The notes under the pieces are model-generated. The model did not search any database. It was given only the letters and a program-made list of their open reading frames with translations, and was not told where the DNA came from. Positions 44,237 to 51,871 of a stretch of DNA of 64,000 bases are shown here, piece by piece (positions within the stretch are counted from its first letter, which is position 1; every line of letters begins with the position of its first letter). Location of the stretch: the NCBI RefSeq assembly GCF_014132155.1, contig NZ_BLJQ01000003.1, forward strand, positions 122,450 to 186,449, in the 5' to 3' direction. Both the position numbers and the translations under genes were made by a program. This DNA comes from Gluconobacter sp. Gdi. Lineage in GTDB: Bacteria; Pseudomonadota; Alphaproteobacteria; Acetobacterales; Acetobacteraceae.

Positions 44237-45156
44237 CGGATCCACGGCACACATTCGACCTGCGAGGCCACGAAGCGGCTGAAGAGACGTTTCGTGCTGC
44301 CCTTGCATCTGGGCGATTACATCATGCATGGCTGATTTCCGGCCCCGCCGGGATTGGAAAGGCGACGCTCGCGTTCCGGCTGGCGCGGATACTGCTGAAT
44401 GGAGAAGATCCAGCCTCTGCATCCGCACGGCGTATTACGGCTGGGACGCATGGAGACCTTTTGGAAATCTCTCGTGCTGTGGACGAGAAAAAGGGTCGTT
44501 TGCGGGGAGAAATCACGGCTGCAGATGTGCGGCCGGTGCAATCCTTCCTGCACCACACAGCCACGGAAGGTGGCTGGCGTGTCGTGATCGTGGACGGCGC
44601 GGAATATCTGAACCGTTTTGCAGCAAATGCGCTCCTGAAAATTCTGGAAGAGCCGCCCCCGAAAGCTATCCTGCTGCTGACAACCGCGTCTCCGGGACGG
44701 CTACTTCCGACCATCCGCAGCAGATGTCGCGCGTTTGCCCTTTCGCCTCTGCCTGACGCGGATATGCGCATGCTGGTTCCGGATGTTCCGGAGGATGTTC
44801 TTGCGCGGGCTCATGGTTCTCCAGGGCGCGCATTGTTTCTTGCTCAGGATCGGGATGGAGCGATTGCTGCGTTTGTGGCGGAAATACTGGCGGGGAAGAC
44901 GCTTACGGCTGATATGCTTCCTCTCATTGACCGGATTGCCCGTGAGACGGAAGGTTTCGCATTGCTCTGTGATTTGCTAGGCGAGGGACTGGCAGACCGT
45001 GCACGCTCGGCAGCACGACGTGGCGACCTGCCTGTTGCTGATTCTTCTGCCCGTCAGTGTTCGGAACTTGATACACTGAGGCGGCAGACAGACGGTTTTA
45101 ATCTGGACAAGGCCCAGGCCATCCGTCAGGCAGTGGAACTCGCTGCCGGAACGTGA
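44233..45156 (+). CDS. holB: DNA polymerase III subunit delta prime
   Basis: The delta prime subunit is the stator of the sliding-clamp loader. The 307-residue product has an AAA+ fold with HHAWLISGPAGIGKATLAFRLAR (P-loop-like GPAGIGKA; one residue off the classical GKT/S), VDGAEYLNRFAANALLKILEEPPP and the arginine-finger SRC region in LPTIRSRCRAF. The zinc-binding cysteines seen in E. coli are not evident. The start is GTG overlapping the tmk stop. It is followed by metG. Confidence 0.92.
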   Translation: MTDPRHTFDLRGHEAAEETFRAALASGRLHHAWLISGPAGIGKATLAFRLARILLNGEDPASASARRITAGTHGDLLEISRAVDEKKGRLRGEITAADVRPVQSFLHHTATEGGWRVVIVDGAEYLNRFAANALLKILEEPPPKAILLLTTASPGRLLPTIRSRCRAFALSPLPDADMRMLVPDVPEDVLARAHGSPGRALFLAQDRDGAIAAFVAEILAGKTLTADMLPLIDRIARETEGFALLCDLLGEGLADRARSAARRGDLPVADSSARQCSELDTLRRQTDGFNLDKAQAIRQAVELAAGT

Positions 45157-45185
45157 ATGGCTCAGGCATGACAAGACGAGTGGAC

Positions 45186-46724
45186 ATGACGCGGCGCTTC
45201 ACCATTACAACTCCGATTTTCTACGTGAACGGCGCTCCGCATATCGGGCATGCCTATACGTCCATCGCGGCTGACGTTCTGGCCCGTTTCCATCGCCTGA
45301 ATGGTGAAGATGTCCTGTTCGTCAGCGGCACGGATGAGCACGGCCAGAAGGTCGAGCAGACCGCGACCGCTCAGGGCATGGACACGCAGGCCTATGCCGA
45401 CAAGATTTCTGCGTCTTTCCGCCAGATGCAGCAAGACATGGCGATCTCCACGGATGAGTTCATCCGTACGACGGATGAGCGCCACAAGGTTGCTGCAAGT
45501 GCGCTGTGGGAAAAAGTTGCGGCCAATGGTCACATCTATCTCGGCGCGTATGAAGGCTGGTACTCCACACGCGATGAAGCGTTCATCGGTGAAGATGAGC
45601 TGGTCAAGAAGCCGGATGGCACGATGGTTGCTCCATCCGGTGCGCCAGTAGAGCGCGTCAAGGAGCCGTCCTACTTCTTTAAACTGTCCGAGTTTCAGGA
45701 CCGTCTGCTGAAGCTGTATGAAGACAATCCCGAGTTTATTGGTCCGCATGGACCGCGTCGGGAAATCGAGAGCTTCGTGAAGCAGGGGCTGAGGGATCTT
45801 TCCGTCAGTCGCACCAGCTTCAAATGGGGTATTCCGGTTCCGAACGATCCGGATCACGTCATGTATGTCTGGTTCGATGCGCTCGCCAACTATCTGACGG
45901 CTGTGGGCTACCCGGATCTGAATGATCCGCGTGCGAAGTTCTGGCCGACAGATTTGCATATTGTTGGCAAGGAAATCGCACGCTTCCATTGCGTGTACTG
46001 GCCCGCGTTCCTGATGGCTGCTGGCATTGAACTGCCGAAAAGCGTCTTCGCCCATGGCTGGTGGACAGTCGAAGGCGAGAAGATGAGCAAGTCTCTCGGC
46101 AACGTTCTGGACCCGAAGGCGCTGGCTGATGAGTTCGGTCTGGATGCGCTGCGGTTCTTCCTGATGCGAGAAGTGCCGTTTGGTGGTGATTCAAACTTCA
46201 GCCGTCGTTCGATGATTACGCGCACAAACGTCGAACTGGCGAACGATCTCGGCAATCTGTGTCAGCGGACGCTGAGCCTCGTGGCGCGCAATCTTGGTGG
46301 CGTTGTCCCGGAACGCGGGCCACAGACGGAAGACGATCTGGCCATTCTGGCCACGGCGCAGCTGCTGCCGTCTCTGATGAGCGAGCAGATCGAGCGCAAA
46401 GCCATTACGGACGCGCTTGAGGAAGTCTGGAAGATCATCCGTGCGGCCAATTCTTACATTGACCGTCAAGCTCCCTGGGCGCTGAAGAAGACTGATCCGG
46501 AGCGGATGGCGCATGTTCTGCGTGTGCTGCTGGACGTGATCCGTGCGATTGCGACGATGCTTCAGCCGTATATGCCCAACACGATGGACAAGATGCTGAC
46601 CCAGCTTGGCGTGGAAGAGAACGAGCGCACATTCGCCGCTCTTGAAACGCCGCTTCCAGGTGGTCGCACATTGCCGAAGCCAGAAGGGCTGTTCCCGCGC
46701 TTCGTCGTCGAGGACGCAGAATGA
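45186..46724 (+). CDS. metG: Methionyl-tRNA synthetase
   Basis: The class I synthetase charges both initiator and elongator tRNA-Met. The product (512 residues from ATG 45186) has TPIFYVNGAPHIGHAYT (HIGH), FVSGTDEHGQKVE, WFDALANYLTAVGY and KMSKSLGN near 300, then the anticodon-binding helices. It ends without the dimerisation domain of E. coli MetG, as in many alphaproteobacteria. Starts at 45153 (GTG) and 45168 (ATG) are possible; the chosen start matches the usual MTRRF-ITTPI beginning. The end overlaps tatD by ATGA. Confidence 0.95.
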   Translation: MTRRFTITTPIFYVNGAPHIGHAYTSIAADVLARFHRLNGEDVLFVSGTDEHGQKVEQTATAQGMDTQAYADKISASFRQMQQDMAISTDEFIRTTDERHKVAASALWEKVAANGHIYLGAYEGWYSTRDEAFIGEDELVKKPDGTMVAPSGAPVERVKEPSYFFKLSEFQDRLLKLYEDNPEFIGPHGPRREIESFVKQGLRDLSVSRTSFKWGIPVPNDPDHVMYVWFDALANYLTAVGYPDLNDPRAKFWPTDLHIVGKEIARFHCVYWPAFLMAAGIELPKSVFAHGWWTVEGEKMSKSLGNVLDPKALADEFGLDALRFFLMREVPFGGDSNFSRRSMITRTNVELANDLGNLCQRTLSLVARNLGGVVPERGPQTEDDLAILATAQLLPSLMSEQIERKAITDALEEVWKIIRAANSYIDRQAPWALKKTDPERMAHVLRVLLDVIRAIATMLQPYMPNTMDKMLTQLGVEENERTFAALETPLPGGRTLPKPEGLFPRFVVEDAE

Positions 46725-47506
46725 CGGGACTGATCGACAGTCATTGCCATCTTGATCGTCTGGATGATGTGCCTGCCGCGCTGGAGATCGCGCGGCAGTC
46801 TGGTCTGGCTGGTATGATTACGATCGGGACGCGCTTTTCACAGGCAGAGACCCAGATTGGTCTGACGCGCTTTGACGCGCCAGACCTTCGCGTCTGGTGT
46901 GCCATCGGCACGCATCCGGATCATGTGGGTGAAGAGCGTCTTCCTTCTGTGGAAGAGCTGGTTCAGAAAGCCGAACCATCCTGCGTGGTGGCCATTGGTG
47001 AGTCCGGGCTGGATTATTTTCACAGCGGAGATGAGGCGAAACCTGCGCAGCACGCTGCATTTCGCACGCATATTGCTGCGGCTCGTGAGACAGGTTTACC
47101 GGTCGTTATTCATACGCGACAGGCAGACGACGATACGATCGCGATTTTGCGCGAAGAAAGCGGGAAGGGTGCGTTTCCTTTTCTGATTCACTGCTTTGCT
47201 TCGGGACCCAAGCTTGCTGAGGCTGCGCTCGAACTCGGGGGCTATATCAGCTTCTCCGGGCTTCTGACGTTTCCAAAATGCCAGGAAATTCGGGACGTTG
47301 CGCGGATTGTCCCTGAGGATCGGTTGCTGGTTGAAACGGACAGTCCGTTTCTTGCGCCCGTTCCAAAGCGCGGTAAGCCGAATACGCCGGGATATGTGGC
47401 CCACACAGCTGCGCGAGTGGCGCAGGAGCGGGGGGTTTCTGCTGAAAAAATCGCGGATATCACCACCGAAAACGTACATCGTCTTTTTGCAAGGACACGC
47501 CTGTGA
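46721..47506 (+). CDS. tatD: TatD family metal-dependent hydrolase
   Basis: The 261-residue TIM-barrel hydrolase has DSHCHLD near the N-terminus, GTHPD, IGESGLDYF, PVVIHTRQADDDT, HCFASG, and VETDSPFLAPVPKRGKPNTP at the end. These give the His, Glu and Asp metal ligands. TatD-type enzymes are Mg-dependent DNases (3'-5' exonuclease or AP-site repair). It is coupled to metG by ATGA and to the next gene by GTGA. The metG-tatD-MBL order is conserved in alphaproteobacteria. Confidence 0.93.
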   Translation: MTGLIDSHCHLDRLDDVPAALEIARQSGLAGMITIGTRFSQAETQIGLTRFDAPDLRVWCAIGTHPDHVGEERLPSVEELVQKAEPSCVVAIGESGLDYFHSGDEAKPAQHAAFRTHIAAARETGLPVVIHTRQADDDTIAILREESGKGAFPFLIHCFASGPKLAEAALELGGYISFSGLLTFPKCQEIRDVARIVPEDRLLVETDSPFLAPVPKRGKPNTPGYVAHTAARVAQERGVSAEKIADITTENVHRLFARTRL

Positions 47507-48294
47507 AAGTCACAATCCTTGGATGTGGAGGTTCTGCTGGCGTGCCAATGCTTGGTGGTCAGAACGGCTCACAAACGGGGATCTGGGGGCACTGTAATCC
47601 GCAGAACCCCAAGAACAGGCGTACGCGTTCTTCTATTGTGGTTGAAGGTGAGGGCGGGTTTCGGCTTCTGGTTGATTCCGGGCCGGACTTCCGCTCTCAA
47701 ATGCTGAATTGTGGCCTGAGCCACATTGATGCAGTGCTCTATACGCACCCGCATAGTGACCACATTGCAGGGCTTGATGATCTGCGGGCCATCAACCGTG
47801 TAATTGACAAGCCACTTCCGCTTTTGGCTGCGCAAAGCACTTTGGAAGAGCTTCGGCAGCGGTTTGCCTATGCGTTTGCGCCTTGGAAAGGCCCGGATTT
47901 TTATCGTCCGGTTTTCAATGAGCAGGTCGTTACGGCTGGCGAAGACGTCGATTTTCCCGGTCTGGAAGGGCGTATTTTCGAGCAGCGTCATGGGCGGATC
48001 ACGTCTCTAGGGCTGCGCTTTGGAAAATTTGCCTATTCCACGGATGTTGAAACATTGTCCGAAGACGCTCTGACGCTTCTGGATGGTGTGGATACGTGGG
48101 TTGTGGATTGCTTCCAGTATGAACCGCATCCAGCTCATGCCTGGCTGGAACGTGTGCTGGAATGGCGCACGAAAATCAGGGCAGGGCGCACAATCCTGAC
48201 TCATATGGGCACAGATATGGATTACGATATTCTATGCCAGACACTGCCGCCGGATGTGCGTCCAGCTTATGATGGAATGGTTCTGACGTTCTGA
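47503..48294 (+). CDS. Metallo-beta-lactamase fold hydrolase (PhnP-like)
   Basis: The 263-residue product has the MBL metal motif THPHSDHIAGLDDLR near 82. CGGSAGVPMLGG lies at the N-terminus, SSIVVEGEGGFRLLVDSGPDFR contains the DSGPD segment, and THMGTDMDY lies near the end. This is the PhnP/RNase Z-like branch, which includes cyclic phosphodiesterases. The substrate is unknown. It is the last gene of the mltB-like to MBL run and is followed by a strong terminator. Confidence 0.9.
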   Translation: MKVTILGCGGSAGVPMLGGQNGSQTGIWGHCNPQNPKNRRTRSSIVVEGEGGFRLLVDSGPDFRSQMLNCGLSHIDAVLYTHPHSDHIAGLDDLRAINRVIDKPLPLLAAQSTLEELRQRFAYAFAPWKGPDFYRPVFNEQVVTAGEDVDFPGLEGRIFEQRHGRITSLGLRFGKFAYSTDVETLSEDALTLLDGVDTWVVDCFQYEPHPAHAWLERVLEWRTKIRAGRTILTHMGTDMDYDILCQTLPPDVRPAYDGMVLTF

Positions 48295-48326
48295 AAAAAC
48301 CGGGCAGGGTGGTCTGCCCGGTTTTT
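48294..48326. terminator. Bidirectional intrinsic terminator
   Basis: AAAAAACCGGGCAG-GGTGGT-CTGCCCGGTTTTT between the convergent MBL-fold and porin genes. Confidence 0.93.
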
Positions 48327-48332
48327 CTGGGC

Positions 48333-49961
48333 TCAGAAGGTGATCATCGCGCCGGCTGACATGGTGTGATCGCTCTCATGGTTCGGGCCATGAGCATCGG
48401 ATTCCGTATGGGCATATTCACCCACGAGGAACATCCAGTCTGTCAGTGTGTAATAAAGTGCCCCGACTTCGGACTGATTGCGACGAACCAGCGATGGATT
48501 GTCTTCGCCCGTAGCCTGATAAAGATTGCTGACACCGTAGCTTCCAACCAGCTTCAGGCGTGGCAGAATCTTGTAGGAGGCCTGAACGTAATAGCCTTCC
48601 GAGTTTCGTTTACGGCCGGACTGGGAAATGCCGTCAAACAGCAGGCCGGTCGTGCCCAAACCATTACCGTAATAGTAATAAGCCACGCCTTCAAACGGTC
48701 CGCGGGAGAGCTTGACGCCAACATCGCCTGCAGCGACAGTCGCGCCTTTGCGGCTGTCTGTACCCAGGGTTGAGCTTGTCAGGTTCTGGACGTGCTGGGT
48801 CAGGAAGCTGGCCCAGAGACGTGTGGTGAAACCTGCAATTTTTGCGTCGTAGGTAACTTTACCCTGAACCATTGGCGAGCTGTGCTGGGTGCTTGTCGCA
48901 GACAATCCACCGCCAGCATAGTTGAACGGATCCAGTGGCGTCATGATGCCGACAGATCCCTGAAGACCATGCCATTTTGGGGAAATATAGGTGATCTGTG
49001 GGAGCCAGTCCGTGTAGACGTAACCTACACCGATGCGGCCCAAAGAGGTATTGGCCGGATTGGCATTGCTTCCCGTACTGCCGACACTCAGCAATGTTGC
49101 ATCATTCAGAATGGCATCAGATGCGAACAGGGCGATGTCACGACCGATCTTGATCGTACCAAGTCTGTCGGTGCCAGCTGTCATGTACACCTGACGGAAA
49201 TCAACGCCCGCTGTTCCGAGGCCCACGGGGCTGCCACCGGAGTTGGCGTTGAACGCGCCGACATCTGCGTTGTTCAGTCCCGGATACATTCCGAAGACCG
49301 CGCCAAGTTTGATGCCGTCCTGAACCGTATTTAGTTTCAGGATGAGGCCACCAGGAAGCAGGCCGTTTCTGACGGATGAGGAATCAAATCCACTGGAGCC
49401 GGTGGAGACGCCACCTGCAACGGGCTTGCCGCCACCAGGGCTGTTATACGTGTAGAAGCCGTTAACGAAGCCTGAGAGATTGATCTCGATCTGGCCAGCC
49501 TGAACAGTTACGCCTTTGCCTGCGACGTAAGGTTTGACGCGCACAACGCTATCTGGATCGTAGCTCGCGCGCGCCTGGCGGAGCATGGAACGTGTGTCAC
49601 GTGCATCAGCCGCAGCTTCGCTTGCTGCACGACGTGCGGCCTGAGCGGCGGCGATGGTCGTGACATCGGGGGGCTCAAGGCTGCCATCATACTGAGTTGG
49701 ATTGTAGCGGCGGTATCGGTTGCGTTTTGCCGGGGGGCTTGAGGTGCCATCCTGATTGGAGGATGCCTCGGATCGGCTGTGTCGCAGATGGTGTGCCAGA
49801 AGGCTGTTATATTCTCCGTGTGTCAGGCTGCCTTTGGCCCGAAGGATATCCAGAAGTTCGGTGTAATCATCGGCGTGTGCGGTTGCAGGAAGAACCGTGA
49901 GAGACCCAACAGAGAAAACGCAGCTCAGAAAAGCAATCTGGCGCAATGAAAGGCGTGGCAT
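48333..49961 (-). CDS. Outer-membrane porin
   Basis: The 542-residue product starts MPRLSLRQIAFLSCVFSVG and has a signal peptide (cleavage near AHA-DD). A short helical region (DYTELLDILRAKGSLTHGEYNSLLAH) comes next, then an Ala/Arg-rich coiled segment (IAAAQAARRAASEAAADAR). A 16- or 18-stranded barrel seems likely: repeated alternating strands such as QIEINLSGFVNGFYTYN and GVKLSRGPFEGVAYYYYG, ending SAGAMITF with terminal Phe. Such porins admit small solutes. ATG 49961 is preferred to 50012. It is convergent with the MBL gene. Confidence 0.8.
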   Translation of the reverse strand: MPRLSLRQIAFLSCVFSVGSLTVLPATAHADDYTELLDILRAKGSLTHGEYNSLLAHHLRHSRSEASSNQDGTSSPPAKRNRYRRYNPTQYDGSLEPPDVTTIAAAQAARRAASEAAADARDTRSMLRQARASYDPDSVVRVKPYVAGKGVTVQAGQIEINLSGFVNGFYTYNSPGGGKPVAGGVSTGSSGFDSSSVRNGLLPGGLILKLNTVQDGIKLGAVFGMYPGLNNADVGAFNANSGGSPVGLGTAGVDFRQVYMTAGTDRLGTIKIGRDIALFASDAILNDATLLSVGSTGSNANPANTSLGRIGVGYVYTDWLPQITYISPKWHGLQGSVGIMTPLDPFNYAGGGLSATSTQHSSPMVQGKVTYDAKIAGFTTRLWASFLTQHVQNLTSSTLGTDSRKGATVAAGDVGVKLSRGPFEGVAYYYYGNGLGTTGLLFDGISQSGRKRNSEGYYVQASYKILPRLKLVGSYGVSNLYQATGEDNPSLVRRNQSEVGALYYTLTDWMFLVGEYAHTESDAHGPNHESDHTMSAGAMITF

Positions 49962-50267
49962 GCAACAACCGCTCCAGCGGAGGATCTGGTTCACGACAAT
50001 GGGTTCGTGCACCAGAAGAATTGAACTTCGTTTCAGGTTAGCGCGAAAAATGACATTCTTCGCAACAAGTCATCGTGTATCACGGATATGTGAGTTTTCG
50101 GCTGTTTTTGATATATAAGTTGGCATAATATATCTTATACGACATTTGTGTGAAGCAAAATGTAAAAGCCTCTTCACGATTGCAAACCGAGCATCTGAGA
50201 CTGCAATCGGCTTATTCCCGACGATTTCTGTCTAATTTGACGTTTTTTGCATTGAGCTGTGTAGCTT

Positions 50268-50282
50268 ATGGCATTTTGCCAT
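50268..50282. promoter_or_regulatory. Palindromic operator candidate, copy 1
   Basis: ATGGCATTTTGCCAT: perfect 6-bp arms ATGGCA/TGCCAT around TTT. CTTATGGCATTTTGCCAT is identical, over 18 bases, to copy 3. It lies 185 bases before the transporter start. Confidence 0.65.
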
Positions 50283-50336
50283 AGTTCCCGGTTTTTATGC
50301 TGTTTTGGGACATCATCAGCCGCAAATTGGCGATCA

Positions 50337-50351
50337 ATGGCAAAATGCCAT
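50337..50351. promoter_or_regulatory. Palindromic operator candidate, copy 2 (inverted)
   Basis: ATGGCAAAATGCCAT, the reverse complement of copies 1 and 3. Its centre is 69 bases from copy 1 and 37 from copy 3. Confidence 0.65.
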
Positions 50352-50373
50352 AAATATCGACCGTAAATCACTT

Positions 50374-50388
50374 ATGGCATTTTGCCAT
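50374..50388. promoter_or_regulatory. Palindromic operator candidate, copy 3
   Basis: ATGGCATTTTGCCAT, preceded by CTT as in copy 1. It lies 78 bases before the TTG start of the transporter, a position close to the expected promoter. Confidence 0.65.
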
Positions 50389-50466
50389 TAACGTTATGGC
50401 CTCTTTACCGGTGCTCTGATTGGCCTCTACCCATGATCTCTCCTCTCTTCACCCTGCGAGACCGTT

Positions 50467-51855
50467 TTGACTGAAGTGATTCCAAACGCCCCTGTGGTCG
50501 ATGCCGTGAAAGTGCCGTCTTCCAAGGATTTGTTTGGGCACCCCAAGGGGCTTTGGGTCCTGGTTCTGACTGAAGGCTGCGTGGCATTTTCGCTTTACGG
50601 CATGCAGGCCATTCTCGTGCTCTATCTGGCGGACTACCTGCTTCAACCCGGGCATGTGGAGCATGTGCTGGGTATGAAGGCACTGAAGTCTTTTCTTGGT
50701 GTGCTCTATGCACCAGTTGGAATACAGGCCACGGCAGGCGCGATTACCGGTCTGTTTTTGGCACTGATCTATGCCACGCCTCTCCTCGGCGGCATCGTTG
50801 CTGACCGGTTTCTTGGCCGTACACGGACGATTTTCCTAGGCGCAATCCTCATGACAGTCGGGCATGTGCTCATGTCCTTTGACTGGAGCTTTGTCATCGC
50901 GATCACGACCCTCTTATTGGGACTTGGAGCGGCTGGTGGTCTACGCGCGCAGGTTGGCGCTCTTTATACATTGGATGATCCGAGACGTTCAGAGGCTTAC
51001 CAGATCTATTCTTTGGGTGTTCAGGCCGCAGTTATTGTGGCTCCTGCCCTGTGCGCCTATCTTGCTCTGAAAGCATGGCACTGGGGCTTTCTGGCCGCCA
51101 GTTTGGGAATGCTGATTGGGCTTTTCGTTTATATGTTGGGCAAGCATTGGTTGCCAAACGACAGTATTGCGAGTGCATCCGTCCCTCGCCCGTCCTTGAC
51201 GTCTGCAGAAAAGAAAACGACTGTTCTGCTCCTGGGGCTTCTTCCTGTTCTGGCATTGAGTGCGCTGCCAAATTCAGAAATTTTTGACGGATATCTGTTG
51301 TGGGGACGCGAGCATTACCAGCTGACGCTTCTGGGGCATCCGTTTCCGGTCAGTAGTCTTGTGTCGCTTGATGGTCTGGTCAGTACCGTTTGTACAATCG
51401 CTGTTCTTGGGTTTTGGAAGCTATATAGTCGTCGGCGGCCGGATCCAGCTGAGATTACGAAGGTTGCAATCGGCGCTTTTATTGCCTCTCTGGGGCCGCT
51501 CGTACTCGTCATAGCGTCTTGGTTCTACCCTGCTCCACATCAGGTGAGCCTGATCTGGGGGATCGCTTTTCACACGATTAACGATATTGGCTTCAGCATG
51601 AGTTATGCGATCGGCATGGCGCTGTATTCACGCGCTGCGCCCGCAAGCCTCAATACTATTCTGGTCGCCTGCTTTACCCTGCATCTCTTTCTGGCGAACC
51701 TCCTGATCGGGAAGCTTTCAACCCTGATTGGTCATGTCGGGGATGTGCCCTTTTGGCTCATTCATAGTGGGGCCTGTCTTTTGGCCGCATGTGTTCTGAT
51801 GGGATGTGCCTTCTTCTGGCGGGACCTTTTGGCCCCGCAGAAGAAGGCTATCTAA
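50467..51855 (+). CDS. POT family proton-coupled peptide transporter
   Basis: The 462-residue protein has about 12-14 membrane helices. It matches the proton-dependent oligopeptide transporter family: LTEGCVAFSLYGMQAILVLYL in helix 1 (usual E-x-x-E-R-F/S-x-Y-G region, here TEGCVAFSLYG, so the family ExxER motif is altered), ATPLLGGIVADRFLGRTRTI after helix 2, and an AGGLRAQVGALYTLDDPRRSEAYQIYSLGVQ loop. It would import di- or tripeptides with protons. The start is TTG 50467, with no better start nearby. Three identical palindromes upstream suggest specific repression or activation. A long hairpin lies within its last 48 bases. Confidence 0.85.
   Translation: MTEVIPNAPVVDAVKVPSSKDLFGHPKGLWVLVLTEGCVAFSLYGMQAILVLYLADYLLQPGHVEHVLGMKALKSFLGVLYAPVGIQATAGAITGLFLALIYATPLLGGIVADRFLGRTRTIFLGAILMTVGHVLMSFDWSFVIAITTLLLGLGAAGGLRAQVGALYTLDDPRRSEAYQIYSLGVQAAVIVAPALCAYLALKAWHWGFLAASLGMLIGLFVYMLGKHWLPNDSIASASVPRPSLTSAEKKTTVLLLGLLPVLALSALPNSEIFDGYLLWGREHYQLTLLGHPFPVSSLVSLDGLVSTVCTIAVLGFWKLYSRRRPDPAEITKVAIGAFIASLGPLVLVIASWFYPAPHQVSLIWGIAFHTINDIGFSMSYAIGMALYSRAAPASLNTILVACFTLHLFLANLLIGKLSTLIGHVGDVPFWLIHSGACLLAACVLMGCAFFWRDLLAPQKKAI
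51808..51848. repeat. Long hairpin inside the 3' end of the transporter gene
   Basis: GCCTTCTTCTGGCGGG (51808-51823) pairs with CCCCGCAGAAGAAGGC (51833-51848): 15 bp with one bulged G. It ends 4 bases before the stop codon and lies 24 bases beyond the stop of the convergent antiporter gene. No U-tract follows. Confidence 0.75.
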
Positions 51856-51871
51856 TGTCGGAAGTCTGCGC

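Larger units (their letters stand above)
49962..50466. other. 505-base intergenic region, AT-rich
   Basis: No gene is supported here. The stretch is unusually AT-rich for the window, especially 50100-50400. It must hold the promoters of the porin (reverse) and the peptide transporter (forward). It contains three copies of one palindrome (50268, 50337, 50374). No clear sigma-70 boxes could be fixed. Confidence 0.7.

Noticed and set aside
45162-46055. A 297-residue open frame antisense to metG
   Set aside because: metG motifs (HIGH, KMSKS) prove the forward frame; the reverse frame has no domain pattern.
50268-50388. Reading the TGGCA...TGC motifs as sigma-54 promoters
   Set aside because: GG and GC are too close; the -24/-12 spacing of about 10 bases is not met, and the sites are perfect palindromes instead.
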